From Arenibacter sp. ARW7G5Y1 (GTDB lineage: Bacteria; Bacteroidota; Bacteroidia; Flavobacteriales; Flavobacteriaceae), in NCBI RefSeq assembly GCF_003201775.1, contig NZ_QJJZ01000010.1:148709-212708 (forward strand): 64,000 nt of DNA. Reading direction: 5' to 3'. Position 1 is the first letter of the stretch, and every line of letters starts with the position of its first letter. The notes beneath the pieces were generated by a model. It had not been told where the DNA came from and did not search any database. It saw only the letters and a program-made list of their open reading frames with translations. Below, piece by piece: positions 55,132 to 63,512 of this stretch. A program made the position numbers and the translations under genes.

Positions 55132-57183
55132 TTATTTTAAATCGTCTCCAGCTATATCGCGCCAGTCGTATATATGAAATGTTTTATCTGTAGACATTGC
55201 AACAAACATTCCTTTGGGGAATTCATCCCCCAAACTAACGGAAGTTACTTCTGAACCATCGCTTTCAAGTGTCATTAATTCTACGGATTTAATATACTTG
55301 TGATTATGTGGGTTCCCTTCAGAACCTTCTCTAGAAAATATATTAAAGGTATTTTGTTGTTGGTCAGATATTAAAATATAGCCCGTTCCATTGTCCTTCT
55401 TATAAATGCTAATGCCTTCAATATCCCTACCAAATTCCTTTGTTCCAAATAAGGCCAATTCTTCATCTCCTTTGGCAGGATCTGCATGGTATTTACGAAT
55501 CCCGAAATTTTCGTCCGAACAATACACATAACCTAATTCATTATCTACCGCAATGGCTTCAATTTCTTTTATTCCACTGTAGTTGCCAAAATCCCTGATT
55601 TTAGTAAGCTTCACTTTCCCTTTACCGTCATTATCTATACGGTACTGACATAGATAACCCTTTGAGGGTCCATCTTTAGGCCCTACAATAGCATATAATA
55701 TTCCATCTTTGGGATTCTTGAACAAAGCAACTCCCATTGGATCTTTCTTTTCTCTGTCCTCAAAAACAGCCAATCCACCACCATCAATGGGCTTCATATC
55801 GGGCACACTAAAAATCCGTAGTTGATTTTTGCTCCTTTCCGTCGTTACAGCAATATCTATAGATTTACCATTTAAATTGTATCCATAAGCAATATCTACG
55901 TTGTTTGGCCTTTGAAGATCTGTAACACCTTTATCTTTAATGATTTTTCCCTGCAAATCAAAAACGTATAAACCACCACCATCTTCTTTGTCGGTGCCAA
56001 TTATTAAGCTTTGGGAAGGATCGTTTTTATTTACCCAAATAGCAGGATCATCTGTATCAAAAACTACTTTTGCCGTTATATACTTAGGTTTTATAGCGTT
56101 TTTGGTATGCTGGGGCAGACCATCGGGTGCAATTATTAAATCGTCACCAGCAATATCTTCCCAAGCATATAGCTGAAAGGTTTTATCATCTGACATAGCC
56201 ACGAACATTCCCTTGGGAAACAAATCGCCCAAGGATGCATTTGTAACCTCGGAGCCATCACTCTCCATAGTTGAAACATCAATAGATTTTACCAATACAT
56301 GATGGTGTGGATTATCTGCTTTTCCTTCCCTAGAGAATAATTGAAATTTATTGGCTTGTTGATCGGAAACAATTATATAACCTGTGCCAATATCCGTTGT
56401 ATAAATACTTATCCCCTCATGGTCTCCAGTAAAACCTTCTGTCGCGAAAAGTGCCAACTCCTCATTGCCCTTGTCCGTATCAGCATAATATTTACGTACC
56501 CCTACTCCTTCATCGGAATAATAAACATAACCCAATTCATCATCAACTACTATGGCTTCAATTTCCTTTTTTCCACTATATTTTCCAAAAGCCCGTACTT
56601 TTTCGGCAATAATATTTCCGTTTTCATCTCCCTTTAATTCGTATTGCCAAATATACCCATCCAGTGGCCCAGACTTTCTTCCAACAAAGGCATATACCTT
56701 GTCTTCCGGATTTTTATATAATGAAACCCCCATAGGGTCCCTTTGCCCTTCACCTTCAAAAACTTCAATGCCCCCATTGTCCAAAGGTGTCATTTCTGGA
56801 AGCCTAAATATTCTTATTTTATTGGTAAGGCGTTCCGTAACAACCGCAATGGAAAATTCTTCCTCACCCAGTTCAAACTCTTCAATGTCCACATTGTTTG
56901 GGCGCTTTAAACCTCTTACCGTTTTATCCTCAAGGATATTACCTTTTAAATCGTAGACATACAAGGCGCCGTCCTCATTTTTATCCGTTCCCAGTATTAA
57001 ACTTTGGGAGGGATCCTCCTCATTTACCCAAATGGCTGCATCATCTGTATCATGTTTTACAGCCTGCGTAGTGATTTTTGGTTTTATCGCGTTCTCTGAA
57101 ATAGTTGGTTTTGACTCACAAGCACTAATCAACATAGCGCATATTAAACTTAAGAGACTGGCTGCTGGGTTTGTTATCCTCAT
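55132..57183 (-). CDS. Tandem-domain beta-propeller phytase, lipoprotein
   Basis: 683 residues. Lipoprotein signal ends LISAC (Cys about 22), so it sits on the outer or periplasmic membrane face. Two complete propeller phytase domains follow, about 35-345 and 360-683. Each carries the phytase motif DTDDAAIWVNEEDPSQSLI or DTDDPAIWVNKNDPSQSLI, then RPNNVDI, DPMGVSLYKN or DPMGVALFKN, KEIEAI with LGYVYYSDE or LGYVYCSDE, GISIY and SDGSEVT. The enzyme hydrolyses calcium-phytate, releasing phosphate and lower inositol phosphates. Most phytases of this class have one domain. Here both look catalytically complete. Four bases separate it from the PepSY-like gene upstream. Confidence 0.95.
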   Translation of the reverse strand: MRITNPAASLLSLICAMLISACESKPTISENAIKPKITTQAVKHDTDDAAIWVNEEDPSQSLILGTDKNEDGALYVYDLKGNILEDKTVRGLKRPNNVDIEEFELGEEEFSIAVVTERLTNKIRIFRLPEMTPLDNGGIEVFEGEGQRDPMGVSLYKNPEDKVYAFVGRKSGPLDGYIWQYELKGDENGNIIAEKVRAFGKYSGKKEIEAIVVDDELGYVYYSDEGVGVRKYYADTDKGNEELALFATEGFTGDHEGISIYTTDIGTGYIIVSDQQANKFQLFSREGKADNPHHHVLVKSIDVSTMESDGSEVTNASLGDLFPKGMFVAMSDDKTFQLYAWEDIAGDDLIIAPDGLPQHTKNAIKPKYITAKVVFDTDDPAIWVNKNDPSQSLIIGTDKEDGGGLYVFDLQGKIIKDKGVTDLQRPNNVDIAYGYNLNGKSIDIAVTTERSKNQLRIFSVPDMKPIDGGGLAVFEDREKKDPMGVALFKNPKDGILYAIVGPKDGPSKGYLCQYRIDNDGKGKVKLTKIRDFGNYSGIKEIEAIAVDNELGYVYCSDENFGIRKYHADPAKGDEELALFGTKEFGRDIEGISIYKKDNGTGYILISDQQQNTFNIFSREGSEGNPHNHKYIKSVELMTLESDGSEVTSVSLGDEFPKGMFVAMSTDKTFHIYDWRDIAGDDLK

Positions 57184-57187
57184 AATG

Positions 57188-57610
57188 TTAAATCTTTTTT
57201 CTTAAAATTTTTCCTGAATCGTTAAAAAGTATATCGTAAATTTTATCTCCTTTTTTAAGATCTATTTCATAAAATATCTGGTCATCCGCTGTTTTCACCA
57301 ACTCGATATCTATAATTGAGTAATCACTTAATTTTTCAGCTATCGTATTGGATATGGCTACTGGAAGTTCACTTTTACCTATTTCCAATTCAGTTTCAAG
57401 CCAGTTCCCCGCTTTATCAAAATAAGAGGTGTAATTGAAGCCGTCCAGGGTGTAATGCAACCTGTATAGTTCTCTTTTCAGACTCCATTCAATATTGTGA
57501 GCTGAAGGCTCGAGTTCCAAGAATTTTAGTTGAACCTCTCTTGGAACGGTTTCCTTGTTACATGAACAAACCATAAACCCTATAAATACTATTAAAATTA
57601 CTTGCTTCAT
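57188..57610 (-). CDS. PepSY-like lipoprotein
   Basis: 140 residues. Lipoprotein signal MKQVILIVFIGFMVCSC, Cys at residue 17. The rest resembles PepSY-like/BLIP-type modules: a beta-rich unit with FLELEPSAHNIEWSLKRELYRLHYTLDGFNYTSYFDKAGNWLETE, then TIAEKLSDYSIIDIELVKTADDQIFYEIDLKKGDKIYDILFNDSGKIL. Such proteins are periplasmic, often near two-component systems in Bacteroidota. They are thought to bind ligands or inhibit enzymes, but no precise role is known. It lies between the histidine kinase (54 bases upstream) and the phytase (4 bases downstream). It may tune the kinase or the phytase; this is inference. Confidence 0.75.
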   Translation of the reverse strand: MKQVILIVFIGFMVCSCNKETVPREVQLKFLELEPSAHNIEWSLKRELYRLHYTLDGFNYTSYFDKAGNWLETELEIGKSELPVAISNTIAEKLSDYSIIDIELVKTADDQIFYEIDLKKGDKIYDILFNDSGKILRKKI

Positions 57611-57664
57611 ATTTTATGTTTAGTAAACTTATGGGTTAATTCTGTAGAGAATCTGTCTATAATA

Positions 57665-58909
57665 TTAAAAGTTCAAGTCAAAATTATGTAGTCCATTTTC
57701 ATAGCTATACTTTAGCTGAATATTATATGCTAAACAAATTTTATTTATTATGGATAGCCCTAAGCCCAATGAATTTTTGTTTGATCTATTAAACCTTCTA
57801 AATTGATAGGTATCTATTTTGGATTGATTTCCGCTATTTGAAAACCTAATACAATTTTGCAATGTAATTATGTGTATTTTACCATTTGCAGTATTATGTT
57901 TAATGGCATTTCGTATCAAATTTGACACTAAAATCTCTATAAGGTTGGGGTTAATATCAAAGTATATTTGTTGTTCTAATTCCGTTTCTATCATTAGCCC
58001 ATTAAGCTCAATGACTTCTATATAGTGCTGAACTTGGCTCTTTACCACTTCCGTTATATCTATTTTCTCTGAATTATCATAAGCACCAGATTCAATTTTA
58101 GCCAACAAGGTTAGGCCGTGGTTTATTTTTGATAACCGCAAGCAACTATTATAAATTGATTTTAGAGGCTTCAACTCAACATCCGTTAGCTTTTCAGACT
58201 GCAAAAGAATTTCGCATTTGTTACGAATTATGGCCAAAGGGGTCTGGATCTCATGTGCGGCATTCTCGGTAAACTCTTTAAGATTAAGGTAATCATAATG
58301 AATTTTTTCAATCATAATATTCAACATATTATTGAGCTGATTGAATTCTTGCGTATTCGTCTTGCTGAAGTCTATAGATTGTGTACTTCCAAGTTCATAA
58401 TTCTTTAAAGTGATAAGTGTTTCCTTAAAAGGCCTCCATAAACCTCTTGAAATAAAAAGGTTACCCAATATAAGAAAGGCTAGCAACCCTAAAAAAACCA
58501 TTAACATTGGTTTTAATATCTCTACCACCAAAAGGTTCGATTCTATTAACGATTTGAAGATGGAGATGTCATAATAAGCTGTTCCTATTTTGCGAATGAC
58601 ATTTAATTTTCGGTAGGAATGGAATTCATCATCAATAATATCATAGACTATGGTGTCCGTGAACATTAAATTATCTATTTCTTCCTGGTTCGTTGAAATC
58701 TTAATTATTTGCTCATAGTTGTTCAAGGCTTCAATAGGAATATCATTGACTAATTGTGTAGTGGCAATTTCTTCCCTGTTTACTAGAAAATCATTGATAT
58801 CGTTATCAATAACATTATTAAAATTAATGAGGATAATAAAACCGGCAACGGCAAAAAAAAGCAACGAAGCCATGGCATAATAAAGCGATGTTTTAACTAA
58901 TAATTTCAA
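57665..58909 (-). CDS. Two-transmembrane sensor histidine kinase of the phytase operon
   Basis: 414 residues. Helix 1 at about 10-30, a periplasmic sensor of about 110 residues, helix 2 at about 135-160 (MLMVFLGLLAFLILGNLF), then a HAMP-like linker. H219 is the phospho-acceptor in NAAHEIQTPLAII. The ATPase domain shows NLIRNAIKHN and GLGLSIINKI. Its apparent start is TTG at 58907-58909, overlapping the regulator's TGA as TTGA, which suggests translational coupling; an ATG 12 codons later would lose half of helix 1. The partner is the OmpR-type regulator upstream. The signal may be phosphate, phytate or an inositol phosphate. Confidence 0.92.
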   Translation of the reverse strand: MKLLVKTSLYYAMASLLFFAVAGFIILINFNNVIDNDINDFLVNREEIATTQLVNDIPIEALNNYEQIIKISTNQEEIDNLMFTDTIVYDIIDDEFHSYRKLNVIRKIGTAYYDISIFKSLIESNLLVVEILKPMLMVFLGLLAFLILGNLFISRGLWRPFKETLITLKNYELGSTQSIDFSKTNTQEFNQLNNMLNIMIEKIHYDYLNLKEFTENAAHEIQTPLAIIRNKCEILLQSEKLTDVELKPLKSIYNSCLRLSKINHGLTLLAKIESGAYDNSEKIDITEVVKSQVQHYIEVIELNGLMIETELEQQIYFDINPNLIEILVSNLIRNAIKHNTANGKIHIITLQNCIRFSNSGNQSKIDTYQFRRFNRSNKNSLGLGLSIINKICLAYNIQLKYSYENGLHNFDLNF

Positions 58910-59583
58910 ACTTTTTGGAATTTGTACCCCACGCCATAAATGGTAGAGAGATAATCGTTACCGCCTGCATTGACAATTTTTTTTCTTAAGTTTTTTATAT
59001 GACCATAAATAAAATCGAAAGAATCGAACATATCCGTATCATCGCCCCATAAATGCTCCACTATTGATTCCTTGGTTATGACCCTGTTCTCATTACTTAT
59101 AAAATAAAGTAACATTTGATACTCTTTTTGGGTCAGGGTAATGTTTTTATTGTTTACTGCAACTTCATGAGAGACTGTATTTATTTTAATGTCTCCAAAG
59201 TCTATAGTATTGTTGCCGTGAAACTGTTTTCTTCTAATTATCGATTTTATTCTGGCATTCAGCTCGTTAAAATCGAAAGGTTTTGTAAGATAATCGTCTG
59301 CTCCTATATTTAAGGCAGAAATTTTGTCATCTATGGCACCATGGGCACTTAAAACAATGACTCCAGTATTTTTATTTATTTTTTTTAGATATTCCAAAAC
59401 TTCAAGCCCGCTGCCATCTGGAAGACCAATATCCAAAATAATGGCGTCATATTCATGCATATATACCTTTTCTTTGGCCATTGACGCTGTGGATACCGCC
59501 TCGCATAGAAAGTTTTCCCCTTTAAGGAATTCGATTAAGTCATCCTGAACTTCTTGTTCGTCCTCTATAATTAATAATTTCAT
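58906..59583 (-). CDS. OmpR/PhoB-family response regulator of the phytase operon
   Basis: 225 residues. Receiver domain 1-120 with acidic pair E7-D8, phospho-acceptor D51 in AIILDIGLPDGSG, and Lys in DYLTKPFDFNEL. A winged-helix DNA-binding domain occupies about 125-225 (LTQKEYQMLLYFISNENRVITKESIVEHLWG, HIKNLRKKIVNAGGNDYLSTIYGVGYKF). It is the first gene of the unit: regulator, kinase, PepSY-like, phytase, PafA. It probably controls that unit and perhaps the divergently positioned receptor/phosphatase unit. It is generic enough that PhoB function cannot be claimed. Confidence 0.93.
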   Translation of the reverse strand: MKLLIIEDEQEVQDDLIEFLKGENFLCEAVSTASMAKEKVYMHEYDAIILDIGLPDGSGLEVLEYLKKINKNTGVIVLSAHGAIDDKISALNIGADDYLTKPFDFNELNARIKSIIRRKQFHGNNTIDFGDIKINTVSHEVAVNNKNITLTQKEYQMLLYFISNENRVITKESIVEHLWGDDTDMFDSFDFIYGHIKNLRKKIVNAGGNDYLSTIYGVGYKFQKV

Positions 59584-59664
59584 GCTAGTTTGTTACCTCT
59601 TATTTTATATAATGTTGATTAGAAAAGTATGAAATAATTCCACCCTTATGAATAATAGGTAAAG

Positions 59665-59692
59665 AAAAAAAAGGTTAGATATCCATCTAACC
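59665..59692 (-). terminator. Terminator of the receptor/acid-phosphatase unit
   Basis: GGTTAGAT and ATCTAACC pair with an ATCC loop; on the minus strand eight T residues follow. It lies 30 bases after the phosphatase stop and separates this unit from the regulator's operon. Confidence 0.88.
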
Positions 59693-59721
59693 TCTTGGTC
59701 ACTGACAAAACTAATTAAACT

Positions 59722-60714
59722 TCACTCCTTTTTTATTTCCGTGGTATAGATTACATTGCCTTTATAGTTGATGACTTGCACCAACATTCGACTTTTGGTT
59801 ATAGAAACCGCCATAAACCCCTGAACAGAAGCGGCAAACTTTGATATGCCATCTATCATACCCGTTTTTCTAACTTCTGAACCTGCTCCTGAAATAAAAT
59901 GATGGGTCTTTCCTTGCGGTTTAATATATTGTAAATCGTGCTCATGTCCTGCAAAATAAACATCTGCATTGCTTCTCTTTAGAATTGGTTGCAGTGAATT
60001 TCTTATTTGTTCCGTGTCCTCTATCCGTTTTCCTCCAGAATATAATGGATGATGGCCCGAAAAAATTGTCCAATCTGCTTTTGGCTTTGAGGTAATGATG
60101 CTATCTATCCATTTTATCTGTTGAGTAGAATCCTGGGTCTTAACATTAACATAGGCCTCTTCCGAATAATATTTCTTTTCGAACGGACAGGTATCCAAAA
60201 ATAAAAAATCAACATTCAACCCAGTGTCTTCATCATTAAAACTATAGTCATAATATCGTGATGGCATATTCCACCGTTGGCTTTTATAGGTGTATTCTAT
60301 TTGGGCCTGAGGGTTCCCCCTATAATCGTGATTGCCCAACACTACATGCCACGGAATTTCAAGATGGTATCCTTTATAAATATTTTCAAAGGAAGCCACC
60401 CAGTTGGGGTCGTCTATACTTGCCACACCATTAGGGTAAAAATTATCGCCCAAGGCTATAACAAATTCCGCATCTAGGGCCTCTGCAACCTCATCCATTC
60501 TATCAGCCACATGTTGTTGGTTATAATAGCCTTTTCGTCCCCAATCCCCAATCACTAGGAAATGTAAAGCATCCTCCAAAACCACTAGACTATCTGTTAC
60601 TTTATAGTTGTCGACCAAAGGCATCTCATTCCTATCTACCTTTGTGGCGCTACAACTATAACCAAAAAGGAATAGTAGAAATATCGCGGTAAGCTTATTC
60701 CAAATGTTTTTCAT
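59722..60714 (-). CDS. Purple-acid-phosphatase-type metallophosphoesterase, probable lipoprotein
   Basis: 330 residues. The signal sequence ends FGYSCSA, compatible with lipidation at Cys 21. Five metallophosphatase blocks in order: FLVIGDWG, ALGDNFYPNG, VVLGNHDYRGN, FSGHHPLYSGG and FAGHEHDLQYI. The spacing, GDWG with the following Tyr in GDNFY, and the small size match the tartrate-resistant (ACP5) type of purple acid phosphatase with an Fe/metal centre. It would remove phosphate from esters in the periplasm. It follows the TonB-dependent receptor by 32 bases and ends at a strong terminator. Together with phytase and PafA it provides three phosphatase types in 10 kb. Confidence 0.92.
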   Translation of the reverse strand: MKNIWNKLTAIFLLFLFGYSCSATKVDRNEMPLVDNYKVTDSLVVLEDALHFLVIGDWGRKGYYNQQHVADRMDEVAEALDAEFVIALGDNFYPNGVASIDDPNWVASFENIYKGYHLEIPWHVVLGNHDYRGNPQAQIEYTYKSQRWNMPSRYYDYSFNDEDTGLNVDFLFLDTCPFEKKYYSEEAYVNVKTQDSTQQIKWIDSIITSKPKADWTIFSGHHPLYSGGKRIEDTEQIRNSLQPILKRSNADVYFAGHEHDLQYIKPQGKTHHFISGAGSEVRKTGMIDGISKFAASVQGFMAVSITKSRMLVQVINYKGNVIYTTEIKKE

Positions 60715-60746
60715 AGAATATAAATTAAAAATGGCGGAGAATATTT

Positions 60747-63512
60747 TTAGAAATTAAACCTTATACCCAACCTGCCCCAAGACCCATATCTTGTCCTAAA
60801 ACTGGGAGTGTTTTTGGTATTGTAAAATTCCCTTTCGTCCTCATCAGTTAGGTTTACCAACTCCAGAAAAGCTGTCAGTTTATTTTTACTAAATGATTGG
60901 CTCATGGAAAAATCCCACTGATGTCTACTTTCCACATTAATTATATCCCCACCATCAAACTCACTGATATAAGATCCATTATAATTAAATGACAATCTTG
61001 CCTTGAACCCACCAATATTGTAAGCTAGAGCTGCATTACCAATATTATCCGCTTGCCCTGGCAGGTCTATCTCGCTTAAATCTGCCCCTTGTGCAAAATT
61101 GGCAACATTGGCTTCAGATGCCGTATGCGTATAATTTAAATATACCACGAGGCCCTTAAGTACGCCGGGCAAAAAGCTTAAATTCTGTTGATATCCTATT
61201 TCAAAACCTACTAAGGAGGCATCATCCCCATTCACGGATTGGGTAACCTCTATGTCCGGTATGCCCCTAAAGGTCTGATCTGTAGTTTGCTGATAAATGA
61301 AATCATTTAATTTTTTATAAAAAACGCCTCCGGACAGTAGTCCTAGAGTACCAAAATAGTGCTCCCCATAAATATCGAGGTTCGTAGCCCTTACCGGTTT
61401 AAGGTCTGGATTAAAAATTGATGCTTCTTCACCGTTAAAAGTTGCTCCTTGAACAAGATCTTGGAAATTAGGTCTGGAATAGGATTTGGTTATGGAAGCA
61501 CGCAAAATGTCGTTATCGCTTATGTTGTATTTAAGATGAAACATGGGCAAAAGAAAACCATAATCATTGGTCCCACTTACCGGCACAGCTTCTTCGGTCT
61601 CTTCGTCCCATTGTCCGGAAGCATAATCAAAATTGGTTTTTTCGTACCTTACCCCGGCTAGGAGCATAAGTCTGTTCAATTGTATTTTGCCCTGTACATA
61701 ACCGGCAAACACATTTTCTGTTGCCTTGTATTCCTGTAAGGCCTTTTCTTCGGCCGCCTTTGCAAAATCCCCCTCAAAGTCCCCTTTATTACTGTTGAAG
61801 TAAGAATTGAATTCATTTCTGTCCGTGAAAGGGCCTACATCCTGATTAAATTCACCATCCATAAACCCAGAATACACATGATTATCCGCAAAATCACTCA
61901 AGAAAAGGTCATCATCTCCCTCATACCCATAACTTTCAAATTTGTCCACAATAAAACGTTTGTCCTTGAACCTAAGCTTACCTCCAATTTTCAGCTCGCC
62001 TTGCCTTTCAGAAATATTTAAAGGAAAAGCTGCATTTATTTTAGCGGTAGTGTTGTGGTCTTTAGCAGTTGTAACCTCATTTTCCCACTCATCCAATGCT
62101 AAAAGGGCCGCATTGCCTACCTGGGCATTTTGCCCATCGTAGGTGAAGCTATTGAGCTTTGGACTATAACGATCGGCGATGTCAAGGCTCCATGTAACAT
62201 CCTCCGCGTTTTCAAACACCGATTTTTCGTTTGCCTCCGTTTTCTGAAATGCCTCGGAATAGGCTACTTCATAATCCAAAATTACCTTTGACCCAGAGTA
62301 ATTCCCCCCAAGATTAAAGCTGTACACCCCCTGATTCTCTGGACGATATTTGAGTTCCTTGGAAACCCCATATTCCAAGACATCATCGTCCTCCTCGGAT
62401 TCCAATTTAAGTCTTCTTCTTTGCTCAACTTCCCTTAATTCACTGTACAAAGTCCTAAAATAAATCTGACTTTTTCCATTAAATTTATAATCCAATGTTG
62501 CATTGGCCCCAATGCGTTTTCTAGAGACCTCATAACTGGTAATTTCCACCTCATCCAACCCTTCAGGATTGTCCTTATCCCAACCATCAAATGAATATCT
62601 CTCCGAAAATTTTTCGCTAGGCGCGTAACTACCCCCAACTATAAAACCAAACTTATCGTTGTTGGTTCGTTTGCTCAAGGTAACATTCCCTTGAGCAGTT
62701 GTCTTCTCCGAAGAATTATTATACTCTCCGCCCAAGGAACCTGAAACCTCCAATTGCTTTTTGTAGGCTGTTGGGGTTTTTAGGTTGACAGAACCTCCAA
62801 CTGCATCTCCATCCATATCCGGAGTAATGGATTTTGTTATTTCTATTGACGCCAACTGATTGGAAGGTATGGCATCCAAAGCAACAAATCGGGAATCGCC
62901 CTCAGGAGAAGGAATTTGTTCTCCATTTATACTAATATTGGTAAACTGTGGAGCCAATCCGCGTACCAATATAAAGCGTCCATCACCTTCATCGCGCTGA
63001 AGATTCACCCCAGTTACCCTTTGTAGGGATTCCGCTGAATTCTGATCAGGGAATTTTCCCATTTGATCTGAAGAAACAACATTTTTAAGGTTATCGGCTG
63101 ACTTTTGCTGGTTTAGTGCCTTAATTTGTCCGTCCAAGGAACCTGCCAAGATTATTTCGTTTAATTGGGTCGCTTCCATTTCGAGTTCAAAATTGACCAC
63201 CTTGGTTTCCCCTGCTTTAACTTCAACGCTTATAGTCTTAGTTTTTTCCCCTATATAACTAACTTCCAATTCAAAATTACCAGAATTAACAGCAAGGGAA
63301 TACTCACCATCAAAATTTGTGGTTGTGCCAATATAAGAGCCTACTATTTTTATATTTGCACCTGGCAGTGGATTTTGTGATTCCAGATCTTTTACCGTGC
63401 CCCTAATTAATCCCTTGTTCTGAGACTGGGAATAAGCAAAATGGGAAGAACAAAAAATACCGGTCAACAATAGAATTAAAAATATCTTATTTTTACAGTA
63501 CTTAGATTTCAT
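60747..63512 (-). CDS. TonB-dependent outer-membrane receptor without a SusD partner
   Basis: 921 residues from the ATG at 63510-63512 (MKSKYCKNKIFLILLLTGIF); the frame stays open 53 codons further upstream but lacks a signal there. The signal peptide ends near AYSQ. A CarboxypepD_reg-like domain follows at about 33-120 (IRGTVKDLESQNPLPGANIKIVGSYIG), then the plug (NSAESLQRVTGVNLQRDEGDGRFILVRGL) and a barrel ending WGRLGIRFNF. The plug sequence is of the classical TonB-receptor type (as in OAR/siderophore-like receptors) and not SusC. It is cotranscribed with an acid phosphatase and lies beside phytase genes, so the cargo may be phytate, another phosphoester or its metal complex. Confidence 0.93.
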   Translation of the reverse strand: MKSKYCKNKIFLILLLTGIFCSSHFAYSQSQNKGLIRGTVKDLESQNPLPGANIKIVGSYIGTTTNFDGEYSLAVNSGNFELEVSYIGEKTKTISVEVKAGETKVVNFELEMEATQLNEIILAGSLDGQIKALNQQKSADNLKNVVSSDQMGKFPDQNSAESLQRVTGVNLQRDEGDGRFILVRGLAPQFTNISINGEQIPSPEGDSRFVALDAIPSNQLASIEITKSITPDMDGDAVGGSVNLKTPTAYKKQLEVSGSLGGEYNNSSEKTTAQGNVTLSKRTNNDKFGFIVGGSYAPSEKFSERYSFDGWDKDNPEGLDEVEITSYEVSRKRIGANATLDYKFNGKSQIYFRTLYSELREVEQRRRLKLESEEDDDVLEYGVSKELKYRPENQGVYSFNLGGNYSGSKVILDYEVAYSEAFQKTEANEKSVFENAEDVTWSLDIADRYSPKLNSFTYDGQNAQVGNAALLALDEWENEVTTAKDHNTTAKINAAFPLNISERQGELKIGGKLRFKDKRFIVDKFESYGYEGDDDLFLSDFADNHVYSGFMDGEFNQDVGPFTDRNEFNSYFNSNKGDFEGDFAKAAEEKALQEYKATENVFAGYVQGKIQLNRLMLLAGVRYEKTNFDYASGQWDEETEEAVPVSGTNDYGFLLPMFHLKYNISDNDILRASITKSYSRPNFQDLVQGATFNGEEASIFNPDLKPVRATNLDIYGEHYFGTLGLLSGGVFYKKLNDFIYQQTTDQTFRGIPDIEVTQSVNGDDASLVGFEIGYQQNLSFLPGVLKGLVVYLNYTHTASEANVANFAQGADLSEIDLPGQADNIGNAALAYNIGGFKARLSFNYNGSYISEFDGGDIINVESRHQWDFSMSQSFSKNKLTAFLELVNLTDEDEREFYNTKNTPSFRTRYGSWGRLGIRFNF

